From Nannobrachium achirus (lineage: Eukaryota; Chordata; Actinopteri; Myctophiformes; Myctophidae), in contig OY997647.1 of the NCBI GenBank assembly GCA_963921795.1, forward strand, positions 54,394,503 through 54,458,502: 64,000 nt of DNA. The letters run 5' to 3'. The notes below the pieces were generated by a model, which saw only the letters and a list, made by a program, of their open reading frames with translations, searched no databases and was not told the origin of the DNA. Below are positions 38,418 to 46,350 of this stretch, in pieces. A program made the translations under genes and the position numbers. The stretch's first letter is position 1. Each line of letters starts with the position of its first letter.

Positions 38418-40432
38418 ACCGACACACTAAAAGAGGAGAGCCATAATACCTCTGTACAAAGCATAATAGGCTATTATATCGTCGTTGTCAGGTGGAAACC
38501 TTGTATGTCCAAGACCGTTCGTTTTGTATTTATCATTTTAAAAATGAACTAAACAAGTGAAAATAGCAGATCTACAAGCACACAACGCCTCGCGGTGCGG
38601 GCGTTGTGTGCTTGTAGATCGGCTGTTTTCACTACTTTTGTGCGACAGCCTTGTATGATGAAGCAGGGCTTTACTTGGTGAAAAAAACGTACACATTTTA
38701 AACTTGGAGATACGAGGTTTCTGCCCGACATTGATGATATAGTAGTTGTACATCTGTGAGCATCCTGGACAAAGAAACTATGCAGGCCAATTATTCATTT
38801 AAAAAGTTTACAAAGGCACACACATCCAAGTGACTAAATTCCTATAAAGAACAAATTGAAAACAAAAGAAATATGGTCTGAACACTAAGGCTGGGCGATA
38901 TTAGGAAAACCTTCGTTGTTGAATACCTCGATATCGATATTACTCACGATATAAAAAACAATTGCATTATATAGTTTTTAATGTTTTAATGTCCACTGCT
39001 TGCCTAACCCAGATAATGAATAGCATATGCATGCATGCACACTGCACAGTACACACAGAATAAGGAAATTAAATGCCTTTTTCCATTTCCAACAATGGTT
39101 TTATTGAAATAACCACACCTGGTTACAGATAGACTGCTTTTTTGCATGTGTTACGTGCATGCATAGTGTATCTGTTGATTAATTTGACACATACACCAAT
39201 ACCTCATTTCAAGCCGTCTTCGTCGATATGTACCTCGCATGTTGATACCTCGATATCGATATATTTTCGATATATTGCCCAGCCTTACTGCACACATCAT
39301 CATGCAACCATGGATACTTAATATATTACCCACCAAAAAGGTGATGCTTCAAGCATCTTCTATATGGCTGGTAATCTTAATATCCAGTCTACGGACTCTA
39401 TGCTTCTGTCAGCCGATTATTCATTATCATTAAAAAATGTAATTTAGTCATGGACTTGGCAGCTACAAAAATAACCATGTTGCAGTGGCAGCAGCAGCAG
39501 CAGCTTGCCACCAAGGCACCAACCATTTGAAAAGCACATGGGACAATTACTGGAGCTGGTTTTAATGGACCAGGCAGACAGGTCTCACAGATTTTAACAC
39601 AAGCTTTGGTGGCACACATCAGAAAGAAGTGCCATTCTCCAACCATTTCCATTAAACATCTTGTAACAGCAAAGCTTTTCATTCTCCAGGATGGACCAGT
39701 GAACAGGGATGCTGCTGAGAGTCACACCGTTAGTCCGCAGACTAACTGATGTTTACCTCAATGGGACACGACACCGCGCCTCCTCCAGGCTGCAAAGTAT
39801 CGGGGTGACCCTGGCAGGCTGTCACACTGTCGCACATTGCATTGTGTGTGCAACATTTCTTATGGACAATGCGAGAGAAACTGTGGCGTTTGCCGATTGT
39901 GTCCTCCAAGCCAACTTTGACATTTCATCACAACAGGCGTGGGGCTGATGGATGGGGATGGGATGGGGGGCTCTTTTGGGGGGCTTTAAAATTAATGTGT
40001 AGGCTATACAATCCCACGACGGCGTCGCTTGTCGAGCGGAGCGGAGCAGAGCCTTTCATTGGCTTGTAGATTGAAGTCTTCTTGTCGGCAAGCGACACAG
40101 TTGTCTTGTCTCCACGCAGTATAGGCCTACATTATCATAAGCTTGTAATTACTCGGCTATCGGTCACACGCACATAACGACACGTCGTAGCCGCAGAGGA
40201 AATCTTTCCCACCGACCGGAGACAAATCAGATCAGATACAGCCTACTAATAACGGTAGGCTGCCTACCACTCAGTATTATAAGTATGCATTTATTTAATG
40301 CGACTGTTATAAAATATATTCACCCCAACAACACGTGTTGGGTGGTGTGAGAGGATTTATTGTGAGCGATTAGGCTATAATAGGGAGGTCTGTACTGTGT
40401 CTCGTCCAGCGTGCACGCAGCGCGCGCGCGCG

Positions 40433-40481
<49 letters not shown>

Positions 40482-40703
40482 CGCCAATCGAGGTGCGAGT
40501 TTAGTGCAAGACAGTAGCCTAGCAGTGTAACAATAATAACAACAATATAATAACAACAGCGTGTGGGACGCTGCACTCAAACGTCGCCCCAGAATAAACA
40601 CTTTATTACCTGCAGATAAAAGTTTCATGGCGTGCGTAAAAGACGCGTCCAGGCTGTCCTTCTCCGCCAGCAGCTCGGGGAGATATTTGCCGTCGCTCTC
40701 CAT
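25157..40703 (-). CDS. khdrbs1: khdrbs1: Sam68-like STAR/KH RNA-binding protein, nine coding exons
   Basis: Sam68-family proteins are nuclear STAR proteins that bind U/A-rich RNA and influence splicing, 3' processing and export, and act as SH3/SH2 adaptors. Coding exons on the minus strand are 40703-40610, 36638-36514, 34428-34312, 33097-32951, 29298-29165, 27704-27464, 26608-26541, 26229-26171 and 25266-25157. All have AG/GT borders and matching phases, totalling 1095 nt (364 codons plus TGA). Residues about 4-55 are QUA1 (KYLPEL, EKDSLD). KH runs about 62-136 with the GPQG loop at 82-85 and [10 protein letters not shown] after it. QUA2 follows (EICQEQF, SYLNGG). Residues about 185-250 are RGG/proline-rich, about 283-328 tyrosine-rich, and the end is [24 protein letters not shown] and ICQEQF point to Sam68 rather than SLM1/SLM2. 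The long proline-rich N-terminus of mammalian Sam68 (443 aa) is absent. I cannot tell which teleost paralogue (a or b) this is. Confidence 0.95.
25757..26005 (+). mobile_element. Partial hAT-like composite copy in khdrbs1 intron 8
   Basis: GTGGTTCTCAAACGTTTTC, CAAAATATGTTGTTCCAGGG, then hairpin 25903-25980 and AAAGTATAAAACAAT. Parts match 26807-27277, 53412-54065 and 55946-56419. Confidence 0.7.
26006..26152 (+). mobile_element. Small foldback element carrying another hairpin copy (intron 8)
   Basis: Imperfect terminal repeats TGATTTATACTTAGTCGCGT and ATGCAACTAAGTATGAATCA surround hairpin 26051-26103 (TAAATAGCAGATCTACAAGC / GATCTGCTATTTAC). These flanks differ from the other families that carry the same hairpin. 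Confidence 0.6.
26171..26229 (-). CDS. khdrbs1: khdrbs1 coding exon 8: tyrosine-rich segment (residues 309-329)
   Basis: A 59-nt exon reading [11 protein letters not shown], then TTDSYDSYG, between AATCAG and [14 protein letters not shown] is a strong signature of the Sam68/SLM C-terminus. Phases 2 in and 1 out fit both neighbours. Confidence 0.92.
26541..26608 (-). CDS. khdrbs1: khdrbs1 coding exon 7: tyrosine-rich segment (residues 287-309)
   Basis: Codes [20 protein letters not shown] and ends in phase 2 (CAG GC|GTAAGT). In Sam68 this tyrosine-rich part is a substrate of Src/BRK-type kinases. Its acceptor is preceded by an unbroken (CT)n tract on the coding strand (26614-26692). Confidence 0.92.
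26614..26692 (+). repeat. (GA)n microsatellite forming the exon 7 pyrimidine tract
   Basis: About 39 GA units on plus, so (CT)n on the khdrbs1 strand, ending 4-5 nt from the exon 7 acceptor CTGCAG. Confidence 0.97.
26807..27277 (+). mobile_element. Composite hAT-like element, 471 bp, two hairpins (intron 6)
   Basis: Starts CAGGGGCGTCACAAG and ends GGTGTGGCATCCCTG, with TCTCTCTC on both sides (26799-26806 and 27278-27285). The 8-bp duplication is in low-complexity sequence. Hairpins lie at 26899-26971 and, half deleted, 27179-27232. Between them is a segment ending TTTGAGCACCACTGTC that itself looks like a hAT end. Confidence 0.85.
27464..27704 (-). CDS. khdrbs1: khdrbs1 coding exon 6: RGG/proline-rich region (residues 206-286)
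   Basis: A GC-rich exon coding arginine-glycine repeats (RGRG, TRGG, ARGG, VRGV) and proline runs (APPPPH), ending ESYDEY at donor GTGAGT. In the family this stretch is methylated on arginine and binds SH3/WW domains. The acceptor CTCTTCCAG is 30 nt from an inserted repeat starting at 27735. Confidence 0.92.
27735..28093 (-). mobile_element. Companion repeat plus reverse family A copy 3 (intron 5)
   Basis: 27735-27885 is the companion repeat of 249-345. 27886-28093 is a reverse family A copy (ATCGTCACTGTTGGGCAGAA; CAAGGTTTCCACCCGACAAC) whose central hairpin has lost one arm after CACACAACGCC. It begins 30 nt upstream of the exon 6 acceptor. Confidence 0.75.
28166..28197. repeat. 32-bp perfect palindrome
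   Basis: GCGCTATAGAGAGAGA followed immediately by its exact reverse complement, with no loop. Confidence 0.95.
28301..28368 (+). mobile_element. Family A left-end fragment (copy 4)
   Basis: TCGTTGTTGTCGGGTGGAAA through TTTAAAAATGATT, then unrelated sequence. Confidence 0.75.
28430..28800. repeat. Two-copy tandem repeat (about 160 bp period) in intron 5
   Basis: The segment with GCTATTGAAC, GTGTTGGTT, AAATAATATTGAACCAATGG and AAAACCTCC(C/T)AACTCCA occurs at about 28488-28585 and 28648-28745. A short inverted AACTCC/GGAGTT unit follows. Confidence 0.75.
28810..29097 (+). mobile_element. Family A TIR element, copy 5 (complete, intron 5)
   Basis: TTGTTGTCGGGTGGAAACCC to GGTTTCTGCCCGACAGTGAC, with hairpin 28891-28965. 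It lies 67 bp from the exon 5 donor. Confidence 0.85.
29165..29298 (-). CDS. khdrbs1: khdrbs1 coding exon 5: QUA2 and first RGG motifs (residues 162-206)
   Basis: Reads [22 protein letters not shown], then RGRGG repeats, ending in phase 2 at donor GTGAGC. The acceptor lies directly against a (TG)n(CG)n(TGCG)n microsatellite (29301-29377), so there is no ordinary pyrimidine tract in front of this exon. Confidence 0.92.
29301..29377 (+). repeat. (ACGC)n(GC)n(CA)n microsatellite abutting the exon 5 acceptor
   Basis: On the gene strand the array reads (TG)n(CG)n(TGCG)n and ends at the CAG of the exon 5 acceptor. Confidence 0.97.
29378..31080. other. khdrbs1 intron 4, no repeat family recognised
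   Basis: No exon-like segment. 29822-29880 contains CCTGCCATACCCAATTGACG, then CCCCTGCA, resembling a hAT end remnant. 30070-30330 is locally GC-rich. Confidence 0.4.
31089..31656 (+). repeat. Diverged 256-262 bp tandem repeat in intron 4
   Basis: 31089-31258 and 31345-31514 are nearly identical (AGGGTCATTTGTGTACGGTG to CCATATATGGAGGGA). A third partial copy starts at 31573. Each contains paired TGATGTCATACTGATGTCAG units. Confidence 0.9.
31657..31710. repeat. Palindrome GGAGATAAGCGACC / GGTCGCTTATCTCC with 3-nt loop, plus shared tail
   Basis: The 14-bp arms are perfect. The right arm and following GATTAGGGAGTCTTACTGG recur at 48941-48985, so it is a dispersed repeat end. Confidence 0.8.
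31917..32235 (+). repeat. Tandem CTCCATATATGGGCATAAAAGGG units in intron 4
   Basis: Four units with ACATCAGGGA(A/T)CTCCATA, TATGGGCATAAA and GGGATT, separated by TGACATCACAG-like words. Each holds CCATATATGG. Confidence 0.85.
32951..33097 (-). CDS. khdrbs1: khdrbs1 coding exon 4: KH C-terminal half (residues 113-161)
   Basis: 49 codons between TTCCAG and GTAAGT, containing [25 protein letters not shown] and [13 protein letters not shown]. The first residues read EEG where family members usually have EEE, a small local difference. KKFLFP is the start of QUA2. Confidence 0.95.
33175..33312 (+). mobile_element. Hairpin-bearing repeat copy in intron 3
   Basis: AATAGCCGATCTATAAGCTG ... CCGGCTATTTT, then GCGAAGATATTTAGTGCAGA. 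Shares its right part with 1545-1620 and 14935-15008. Confidence 0.6.
33628..34090. mobile_element. hAT-like TIR element, 463 bp (intron 3)
   Basis: Perfect 16-bp terminal repeats TAGGGATGCACGGATA / TATCCGTGCATCCCTA. The flanks ATAACACG and ATAACAAG form an 8-bp duplication with one mismatch. Inner ATATCGG/TATCGGG words are typical of this fish family. Confidence 0.85.
34312..34428 (-). CDS. khdrbs1: khdrbs1 coding exon 3: KH core (residues 74-112)
   Basis: Reads [19 protein letters not shown], then the [18 protein letters not shown] block, ending TK before donor GTAATG. It holds the KH GxxG loop (GPQG) that contacts RNA. It is 39 codons, phase 0 at both ends, so skipping it would keep frame but remove the RNA-binding loop. 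Confidence 0.96.
34893..35185 (+). mobile_element. Family A element, degraded copy 6 (intron 2)
   Basis: GTGGGGTGGAAACCTTGTAC at the left, AATAACAGATCTACACACTC in the centre, GGAGATACGAGTATGCTGCC at the right. Confidence 0.6.
36066..36476. mobile_element. DNA transposon relic with a half hairpin (intron 2, near exon 2)
   Basis: GACTAGAGCCCGAATGATGC and the inverted GATATATCTGTCTGGCTCC type end. The half hairpin GCGTCATGAGCTTGTAGATC lies at 36264-36295. It ends about 40 nt from the exon 2 donor. Confidence 0.55.
36514..36638 (-). CDS. khdrbs1: khdrbs1 coding exon 2 (residues 32-73)
   Basis: Acceptor TTTTTATAG, then codons reading [36 protein letters not shown]. This is the end of QUA1 and the first strand of the KH domain. 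The donor is AAG|GTGAGC, phase 0. The exon is 125 nt and matches the order of Sam68 without gaps. Confidence 0.93.
37145..37418 (+). mobile_element. Family A TIR element, copy 7 (complete, intron 1)
   Basis: TCGTCGTTGTCGGGTGGAAA to TTTCTGCCCGACAGTGACAA, preceded and followed by TA. The hairpin at 37221-37300 has arms of about 38 bp. Confidence 0.88.
38326..38415 (+). repeat. (CA)n microsatellite (intron 1)
   Basis: About 45 uninterrupted CA units. Confidence 0.98.
38478..38738 (+). mobile_element. Family A TIR element, copy 8 (complete, intron 1)
   Basis: TCGTCGTTGTCAGGTGGAAA to GTTTCTGCCCGACATTGATG, flanked by TA on both sides. The hairpin is at 38557-38633. Confidence 0.88.
38887..39288. 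mobile_element. TIR element with AAGGCTGGGCGATAT ends (intron 1)
   Basis: AAGGCTGGGCGATATTAGG and CGATATATTGCCCAGCCTT ends, with ACCTCGATATCGATAT on both inner sides. No clear target duplication. Confidence 0.75.
40421..40480 (+). repeat. (CG)10(CA)20 microsatellite near khdrbs1 exon 1
   Basis: Ten CG then twenty CA units, 130 nt downstream of the exon 1 donor in gene direction. Confidence 0.97.
40610..40703 (-). CDS. khdrbs1: khdrbs1 coding exon 1 (residues 1-31, phase 1 end)
   Basis: Starts at [11 protein letters not shown], the conserved start of the QUA1 homodimerisation segment, and ends at CTGCAG before a GTAATA donor. The chosen ATG has G at -3 and G at +4. An in-frame ATG five codons upstream (40716-40718) has a poor context, so a five-residue longer start is possible. 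The split codon with exon 2 restores the family glutamate (A-E-V-D). Confidence 0.93.
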
Positions 40704-41110
40704 TTCCTTGTATAACATAAAGAATTACAAAAAATAAAAATCAGTTTGCGATGATGGGGAGATGGCTCGATGCGTAAAACGCGCAAAAAACCCCCAAAAC
40801 CCACCACCACCAAATGTTAAAAGAGTAGTCCAGTTATGCCACTATTATGGAGCGCGTATCCACTTCGCAGCAGATTGCGTTTTGCATGTGGCTGGCGCGC
40901 GTTTGGCGAGCACAGAGCAGTGCTGTCTGTCTGCGTGCGTGTGTGTATGTGTGTGATCAGTGTGTGTGTGCGTGCCGTCTCCTTGCAGCAGCAGCGCTCT
41001 GTGGAAATGGAAGAACAAAAGCTGGTGACTGGAGGATGATTTGGACTCAACCATGCAGCGGAAGTGAGCTCAGAGAAGCACACAGCTTATTGCTGATCCG
41101 ACCCCGCCCA
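40704..41110 (-). promoter_or_regulatory. khdrbs1: khdrbs1 5'UTR and presumed promoter region
   Basis: This is the stretch upstream of the start codon. It is relatively GC- and CpG-rich compared with its surroundings (also 40.02-40.10 kb and 40.40-40.70 kb) and contains no long inserted element until the family A fragment at 41130. No TATA box was identified and the transcription start was not located. Confidence 0.45.
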
Positions 41111-41245
41111 CCGCAGCCTCATTTATATCGTCCTGTCAAGTGGAAACCTTGTATGTAAAAAAATATATATATGTTAATATTCTACTTTTCAGTGGTTGGT
41201 TGAATACATAATGCCAGCACAGGCACTGCACCTACTTCACTTTAA

Positions 41246-41611
41246 AGGACGACTTCACCACTTTTCAACCTATCTTCATTTTGGTCCTCACTATAATGTT
41301 GTTCACAATAAAATGGCACAATCTTTTTCTATTGGAGGGCTGTGGGCAGTTTTTTAAGCAAGAATGTTTAGATTGTTATTATCGCGAGAACAATGCATGG
41401 CTTCCATTGTAGCATGGTAACTTTTCGGGAATAGAAGCCTGCGGTTTCCATTAGCTTGGATTCCCCATCGATGATGTCACTGGTAGACAGGTTTCTGAAT
41501 TGCCCACAGCCCTCCTATGAGACACAAACCGAGTAGGGGGAAAATGTGCTATTTTATCATGAACATTAGTGAGGACCAATGAAGAAGGTTGAAAAGTGTT
41601 GAAGTCATCCT
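41246..41611. mobile_element. TTAA-flanked TIR element, 366 bp
   Basis: TTAA at 41242-41245 and 41612-41615. The ends AGGACGACTTCACCACTTTT and AAAAGTGTTGAAGTCATCCT, then a further inverted GAGGACCAATGAAGA/TTCATTTTGGTCCTC pair. The TTAA target suggests a piggyBac- or Kolobok-type element. Confidence 0.85.
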
Positions 41612-41792
41612 TTAATTATTTCTGTTCAGAAATAGCAGATCTATCTACAAGCTGAGAGCTCACAGCATGTACCGGTAGCATTGCTTGCAATACTTTCTGA
41701 GCTTGTATTTGGGCCTTGTGTGATACTGTAGATTATTATGAAGGGCAATCATTTAGGGGGAAAACATAAAAAGTTTAAATATAAGTTCAGTC

Positions 41793-42121
41793 ACCCGAGA
41801 GAGACTTGGAGTAGAACCGCTGCTCCTACACTTGGAAAGGAGTCAGCTTAGGTGGTTTGGGCATCTAGTACGGATGCCCCCGAGCGCCTTCCTAGGAAGG
41901 TCCTCGATGCGCGTCCCACTGGGAGGAGACCCCGTGGCAGACCAAAGACCAGATGGAGGGATTATATCTCCAAACTGGCTTGGGAACGCCTCGGTACACT
42001 CCCTGAGGGAGTGGAGGAAGTTGCTCGGGATAAGGAAATCTGGAGGTCTCAGTTGGAACTGTTACCCCTGCGACCCGATTCCGGATAAGCGGTTGAAGAT
42101 GGATGGATGGATGGATGGATA
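41793..42121 (+). mobile_element. LINE 3' end with GATG tail (RTE/Rex3-like)
   Basis: A frame through 41800-42088 reads LGVEPLLLHLERSQLRWFGH, then PTGRRPRGRPKTRWRDYISK and EEVARDKEIWRSQLELLP, the C-terminus of a fish LINE polyprotein. The end is AGCGGTTGAAGATGGATGG repeated. 5' truncated. Confidence 0.85.
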
Positions 42122-42179
42122 TACAGTATAATATTGGGATATACAAAGGTTCACTTTCTGCCCAGCGACACTGCTGGTT

Positions 42180-43235
42180 CGCTCAGGGTGCCATATAGCC
42201 TGGGACCGCCACTGGTCAGTTGCCAAAAAGAAAAGGTATAGCCTATGTTCTTTTTGGCAAGCAACCATCTTGTGGTGTTTTGCAAGACTTCATTCGATTT
42301 GCGGCACTGTTGTGGGTGTGTGAAAACTGTCAGAGGTGGTTTTAATGTATTTATTATTTACTTTACTTTAGGAAAAAATAAGGCCATGCAGAGAGGCATG
42401 AAGTCTCATGGTGCTTTCTCTGCATGGGGTCTTTGCATCTGTTGTTTCTCGCATAATTCATTCATGATGATGACATCACTGATTGCCTAACCTCAGGTTG
42501 CATGAGGTGTCCAATAAATTGGGCAATGATTCTGTCATCCACTTGTCTTAAATCCTTTAGTCTAAACGACTTTAAAGAGACAGAATAGGAAGCAGGTCCT
42601 GCTTGCTAATATTCTGTCTTCCTGATATTCTGTCTAGCAGGATGTTAGGATAGGGTAGGCCCTTAATGCGGCTGCATAATGAATTTATTGCATCAGTGTT
42701 ATTGCAATTGATATGAATAAAGTAATGGTCCACCAGTGTGTAATCAGTTGAATCCCTCTGCACTGAGCTTCTATGGGCAGCCAGGATATGCAGCTTTTTA
42801 AATTCTAGGCTATCTACTGCCCCTTAGTGGATCTGATAAAATACACTGTGAGTGGACCATCCATGACCAGAGCACATGATGCAGGTGTAGGCTGACTGCC
42901 GACCTGAAACCCTTCCTTTGTCCTCTCTCTCCCCTTTCCTGCTGACATTAATGGATTAGAAAACATTTAGGGACGCTATGTACAAGCGGAAAGTGCAACA
43001 CAGCGTCTAGGGCAAAGTGGTTCCCAAGGTGTGCCAACTGCCAACTGCCAAGGGAGGCACACACAGTGAGACAAGTCCAGGTGTGCCATGGGATTTTGTG
43101 ACACACACAACTAGTACACATTACTATTGCAATATGTTAAAGGCCTACTAACAAATATGGTTTGGAATTGTTTTGAATTTACTATTACGTACATCACGTG
43201 ATCATTGTGCAAACTACTTTCCCCAATACAGAGGC
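42180..43235. other. Intergenic, no gene recognised
   Basis: No coding signature. 42590-42640 has a short inverted CTTGCTAATATTCTGTC/ATATTCTGTCTAGCAGG pair. Confidence 0.35.
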
Positions 43236-43610
43236 AGATTTTAAAACAGGCTCGTGCACACATAGACATCAAAGGGGGCTTGAGCCCCTGCCCCTTTATC
43301 AGTCTGTAAAAGGTGCCATCTAGTCTAGATCATGAATGCAGTTTTCACATACCTGAAGGCAGCATTCAAGAGAATTGTCCAAACTCTCCTGAACTTGAAT
43401 GCAAGCATCTTATGTTGAAAGAATTGCCCTCTCTGTGTAGTAATCCATGCCGTTACGCCACATCTCCAGTATTGAATTGATTATGCTTAGTTCAGTGTGG
43501 TATCACGCACCAAAAATAGACGACCTCCAAGCTTGGAGGTTTTTCGGTATTTCCACCAAAAGGCCCTTTTAGAAATGTCAGCACATGCCAATCTCTACAC
43601 GTCTCTGTTC
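43236..43610 (-). repeat. Family C dispersed repeat, inverted copy
   Basis: Mirror image of 20105-20500 (TCAAAGGGGGCTTGAGCCCC; TCTCCTGAACTTGAATGC; TTGATTATGCTTAGTTCAGT), ending with a shortened hairpin near 43505-43535. Confidence 0.75.
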
Positions 43611-43699
43611 TAAAATATATATATATTAACCACTTTCAAATTGGCATTTGTCATGTTATTGTAGATTAAATCAACGTTTGTATTCACAATAATAAAAAA

Positions 43700-44620
43700 A
43701 AATAGCAGATACAAGCTATATGCCTATGCATCGCGATGGGATGTGTTTTGATCCATCCATCCATCCATCCATCCATCCAAGCGAGAGCTGTGTCCGTGTG
43801 CTCGGTAATAAGTCGGATTCTTTTCCGGTGGGGGTTGGCCTCCGCCAGGGCTGCGCCTTGTCACCTATCCTGTATCATTTCACCTCACCTCACTGGATCA
43901 TTTCGCAGCCGAGTGTACAGCGGCCGGAATGAGGATCAGCATCTCTAAATCTGAGGCCATGGTTCTCAGCAGGGAACCGATGGATTGTGCAGTCCATGTA
44001 GGGAATGAGAGTTTACCCCAGGTGAAGGAGTTTAAGTATCTCGGGGTCTTGTTCACAAGTGAGAGAAAGGGAAAGACGGAGAAGGAGATCAGCCGGAGAA
44101 TCGGAGCAGCAGGAGCGGTTTTGCAGTCGCTAAATCGCACTGTGGTGAAGAAAAAAGAGTTGAGCCGTAAGGCAAAGCTCTCTGTCTTCCGAGCAATCTT
44201 CGTTCCCACTCTCACCTATGGTCATGAAGTGTGGGTCATGACCAAAAGTATAAGGTCAATCAAGTTCAATCACCCGAGAGAGACTTGGAGTAGAACCGCT
44301 GCTCCTTCACTTGGAAAGGAGTCAGCTTAGGTGGTTCGGGCATCTATTACGGATGCCCCCCCGAGCGCCTTCCTAGGAAGGTCCTCGATGCACGTCCCAC
44401 TGGGAGGAGACCCCGTGGCAGACCTAAGACCAGATGGAAGGATTATATCTCCAAACTGGCCTGGGAACGCCTCGGTATACTCCCAGAGGGAGTGGAGGAA
44501 GTTGCTCAGGATAAGGAAATCTGGAAGTCTCAGTTGGAACTGTTACCCCCGCGACCCGATTCCGGATACGCGGTTGAAGATGGATGTTTTGATCCAGTAT
44601 CACCTATTTTAGCATTTTTG
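43700..44620 (+). mobile_element. LINE with internal deletions (RTE/Rex3-like) inserted next to a hairpin remnant
   Basis: The body spans about 43747-44588. It codes a reverse transcriptase fragment (SFPVGVGLRQGCALSPIL), then MRISISKSEAMVLSREPMDC, VKEFKYLGVLFTSE and the same C-terminus as at 41793. The part between RT motifs and 43918 is deleted. A duplication TGTTTTGATCCA flanks it. The left edge has (CCAT)n. AAAAATAGCAGATACAAGC just before it is a piece of the dispersed hairpin. Confidence 0.85.
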
Positions 44621-45409
44621 AAAATGAGTGAAATATGGAAGTGGTTAAAACTTGTTTTGATGATAAGAGTGATAACACATTATGTAATGTTCTGAATATT
44701 GTAACTTGCCCTTTATTGGTGTGCTTACATGGGCACAACAAGTTAGAAAACCACTCATGGACTATAGTTCCTGAAAATCAAATGGTGGTGGTAGTGAAGC
44801 TATCATAGCACCTCAGGGTCATGGGGATTACAGTTGGCCCCATGCATATAAAGTGAGGCCGGGTTAATTCCCCGCACCTCGCATCTCTGGGCGTGTGGTG
44901 CGCGTTATTCGCAGGTGGACGCTCTTTGAACAAACATCAAAACGTGGAACCATTTGTCTATGGGCCACCAGCGCACAAAACTATTACGATCGACCGCAGG
45001 TGTACCCAAGCATGCATCTGCTCAAAACAAATGAAGGCAAATATTGTACGCAATAAATAGTTATGGGAGGCTGCGTGCCCTCTCCAGCTCTCAGCACTCA
45101 ATTTGATCTATCTTTGACCATTACAATGTTATTAGCGTCGGAGGTTGCAAGGTTGTCCTGGCTTCTCTTGTCATTGACAAAATGGATCGCCTGTGAGCTG
45201 AATATCAATTGGCTCATAAAAGGAAGAATTGCTTGGCTTGGCAGGTGGTATAGTTCCAATCTGATAGCTTGCTCCCTAGCCTTCTGCTTGTGTGGACTTT
45301 CCTCTCCCCTAACATACAGAGCCACATGCTGGGGTAAACAAAGGCAGATGGAGAGGGTAAACACTAGATGGATAGAAATGGTAAGTGGTGGTGGAAAGGA
45401 AGAAGATGA

Positions 45410-45410
<1 letters not shown>
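44621..45410. other. Intergenic, no gene recognised
   Basis: The longest open frame (45063-45413) lacks any recognisable domain. Confidence 0.35.
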
Positions 45411-45411
<1 letters not shown>

Positions 45412-45460
<49 letters not shown>

Positions 45461-45482
45461 TAGGGAGAGAAAAGAGAGAGCG
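45412..45482 (+). repeat. (GA)n microsatellite
   Basis: GA units with a few interruptions. Confidence 0.95.
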
Positions 45483-45673
45483 AGAGAGTGTGTTGTTTTG
45501 TCATATGGACAATTATCCTACATTTACACTAGTTTATGTCAAATACAATCACAGGCCACAACACACCACCACAAACAAATTAAGTTAGAGAAACACATCT
45601 ACGAGTAATTTACAAACAAAAGGACGCCTCCTTCATAATCCTTTTCTCCCATGAGGAAAAATATGAACATCTG

Positions 45674-45736
45674 TTCAGTGAGTGAGTGAGTGAGTGAGTG
45701 AGTGAGGGAGTGAGAAAGAGAGAGAGAGAGAGAGCA

Positions 45737-45780
<44 letters not shown>

Positions 45781-45782
45781 GA
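45674..45782 (+). repeat. (GAGT)n and (GA)n microsatellites
   Basis: Seven to eight GAGT units followed by GA-rich sequence. Confidence 0.93.
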
Positions 45783-45821
45783 GAAGAAGCAGAAGAAGAA
45801 GAAAAAATGAGTAGGCCTTAA

Positions 45822-46346
45822 AGGAGCCACACCATGCTTTTCAAAATATATATTTTATATACACATTGGTCCATAATACGGTTTTATACAGGTTTTAGCC
45901 TAAACAACTACTCGGATATTTAAATTTCATGTGCTGTCTGTTTCTAATTCCAAGCCGTTTCAGATGCAATACCAAAATGCCCTTTGTTGTCAACGGGGCG
46001 CTGTCTTTGGGCTGAAATTGGAACGATGCAGAGAATATTAGAGAACCACAATGAGAACCATGTAGAGTCAATCGTAATATTGTCTGTATCGTTCCAATTT
46101 TAGCACCACTTCCTCCCAAAAGTACCTCCCCCTCTCGAGGGGGCCCAATTGGAAATGAGCCCACTGCCTACCTAGGCTGTGGGAAGATTTCAAAAAAGTA
46201 CCGTTCAGACACTCCCATTCAGAAAATCACTGAAATGAAAGGCAAGGCTTAGAGTCAATGAATGTTTTTTTGGGGGCTAGAAGAGACACTGGGAAGACCA
46301 AAAAGAAAACCAAGAAAAAAAATGTAAAATTCATGGTGTAGTCCCT
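45822..46346. mobile_element. TTAA-flanked TIR element, 525 bp
   Basis: TTAA at 45818-45821 and 46347-46350. Ends AGGAGCCACACCATG and CATGGTGTAGTCCCT pair at 12 of 15 positions. No transposase is seen, so it is non-autonomous. Confidence 0.8.
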
Positions 46347-46350
46347 TTAA

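Larger units (their letters stand above)
41130..42175 (+). mobile_element. Family A copy 9, interrupted by two other insertions
   Basis: Left end GTCAAGTGGAAACCTTGTAT (41133-41200), central hairpin 41631-41710, right end GGATATACAAAGGTTCACTT, then TCTGCCCAGCGACA (42120-42175). A TTAA element and a LINE 3' end sit in between. Confidence 0.65.
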
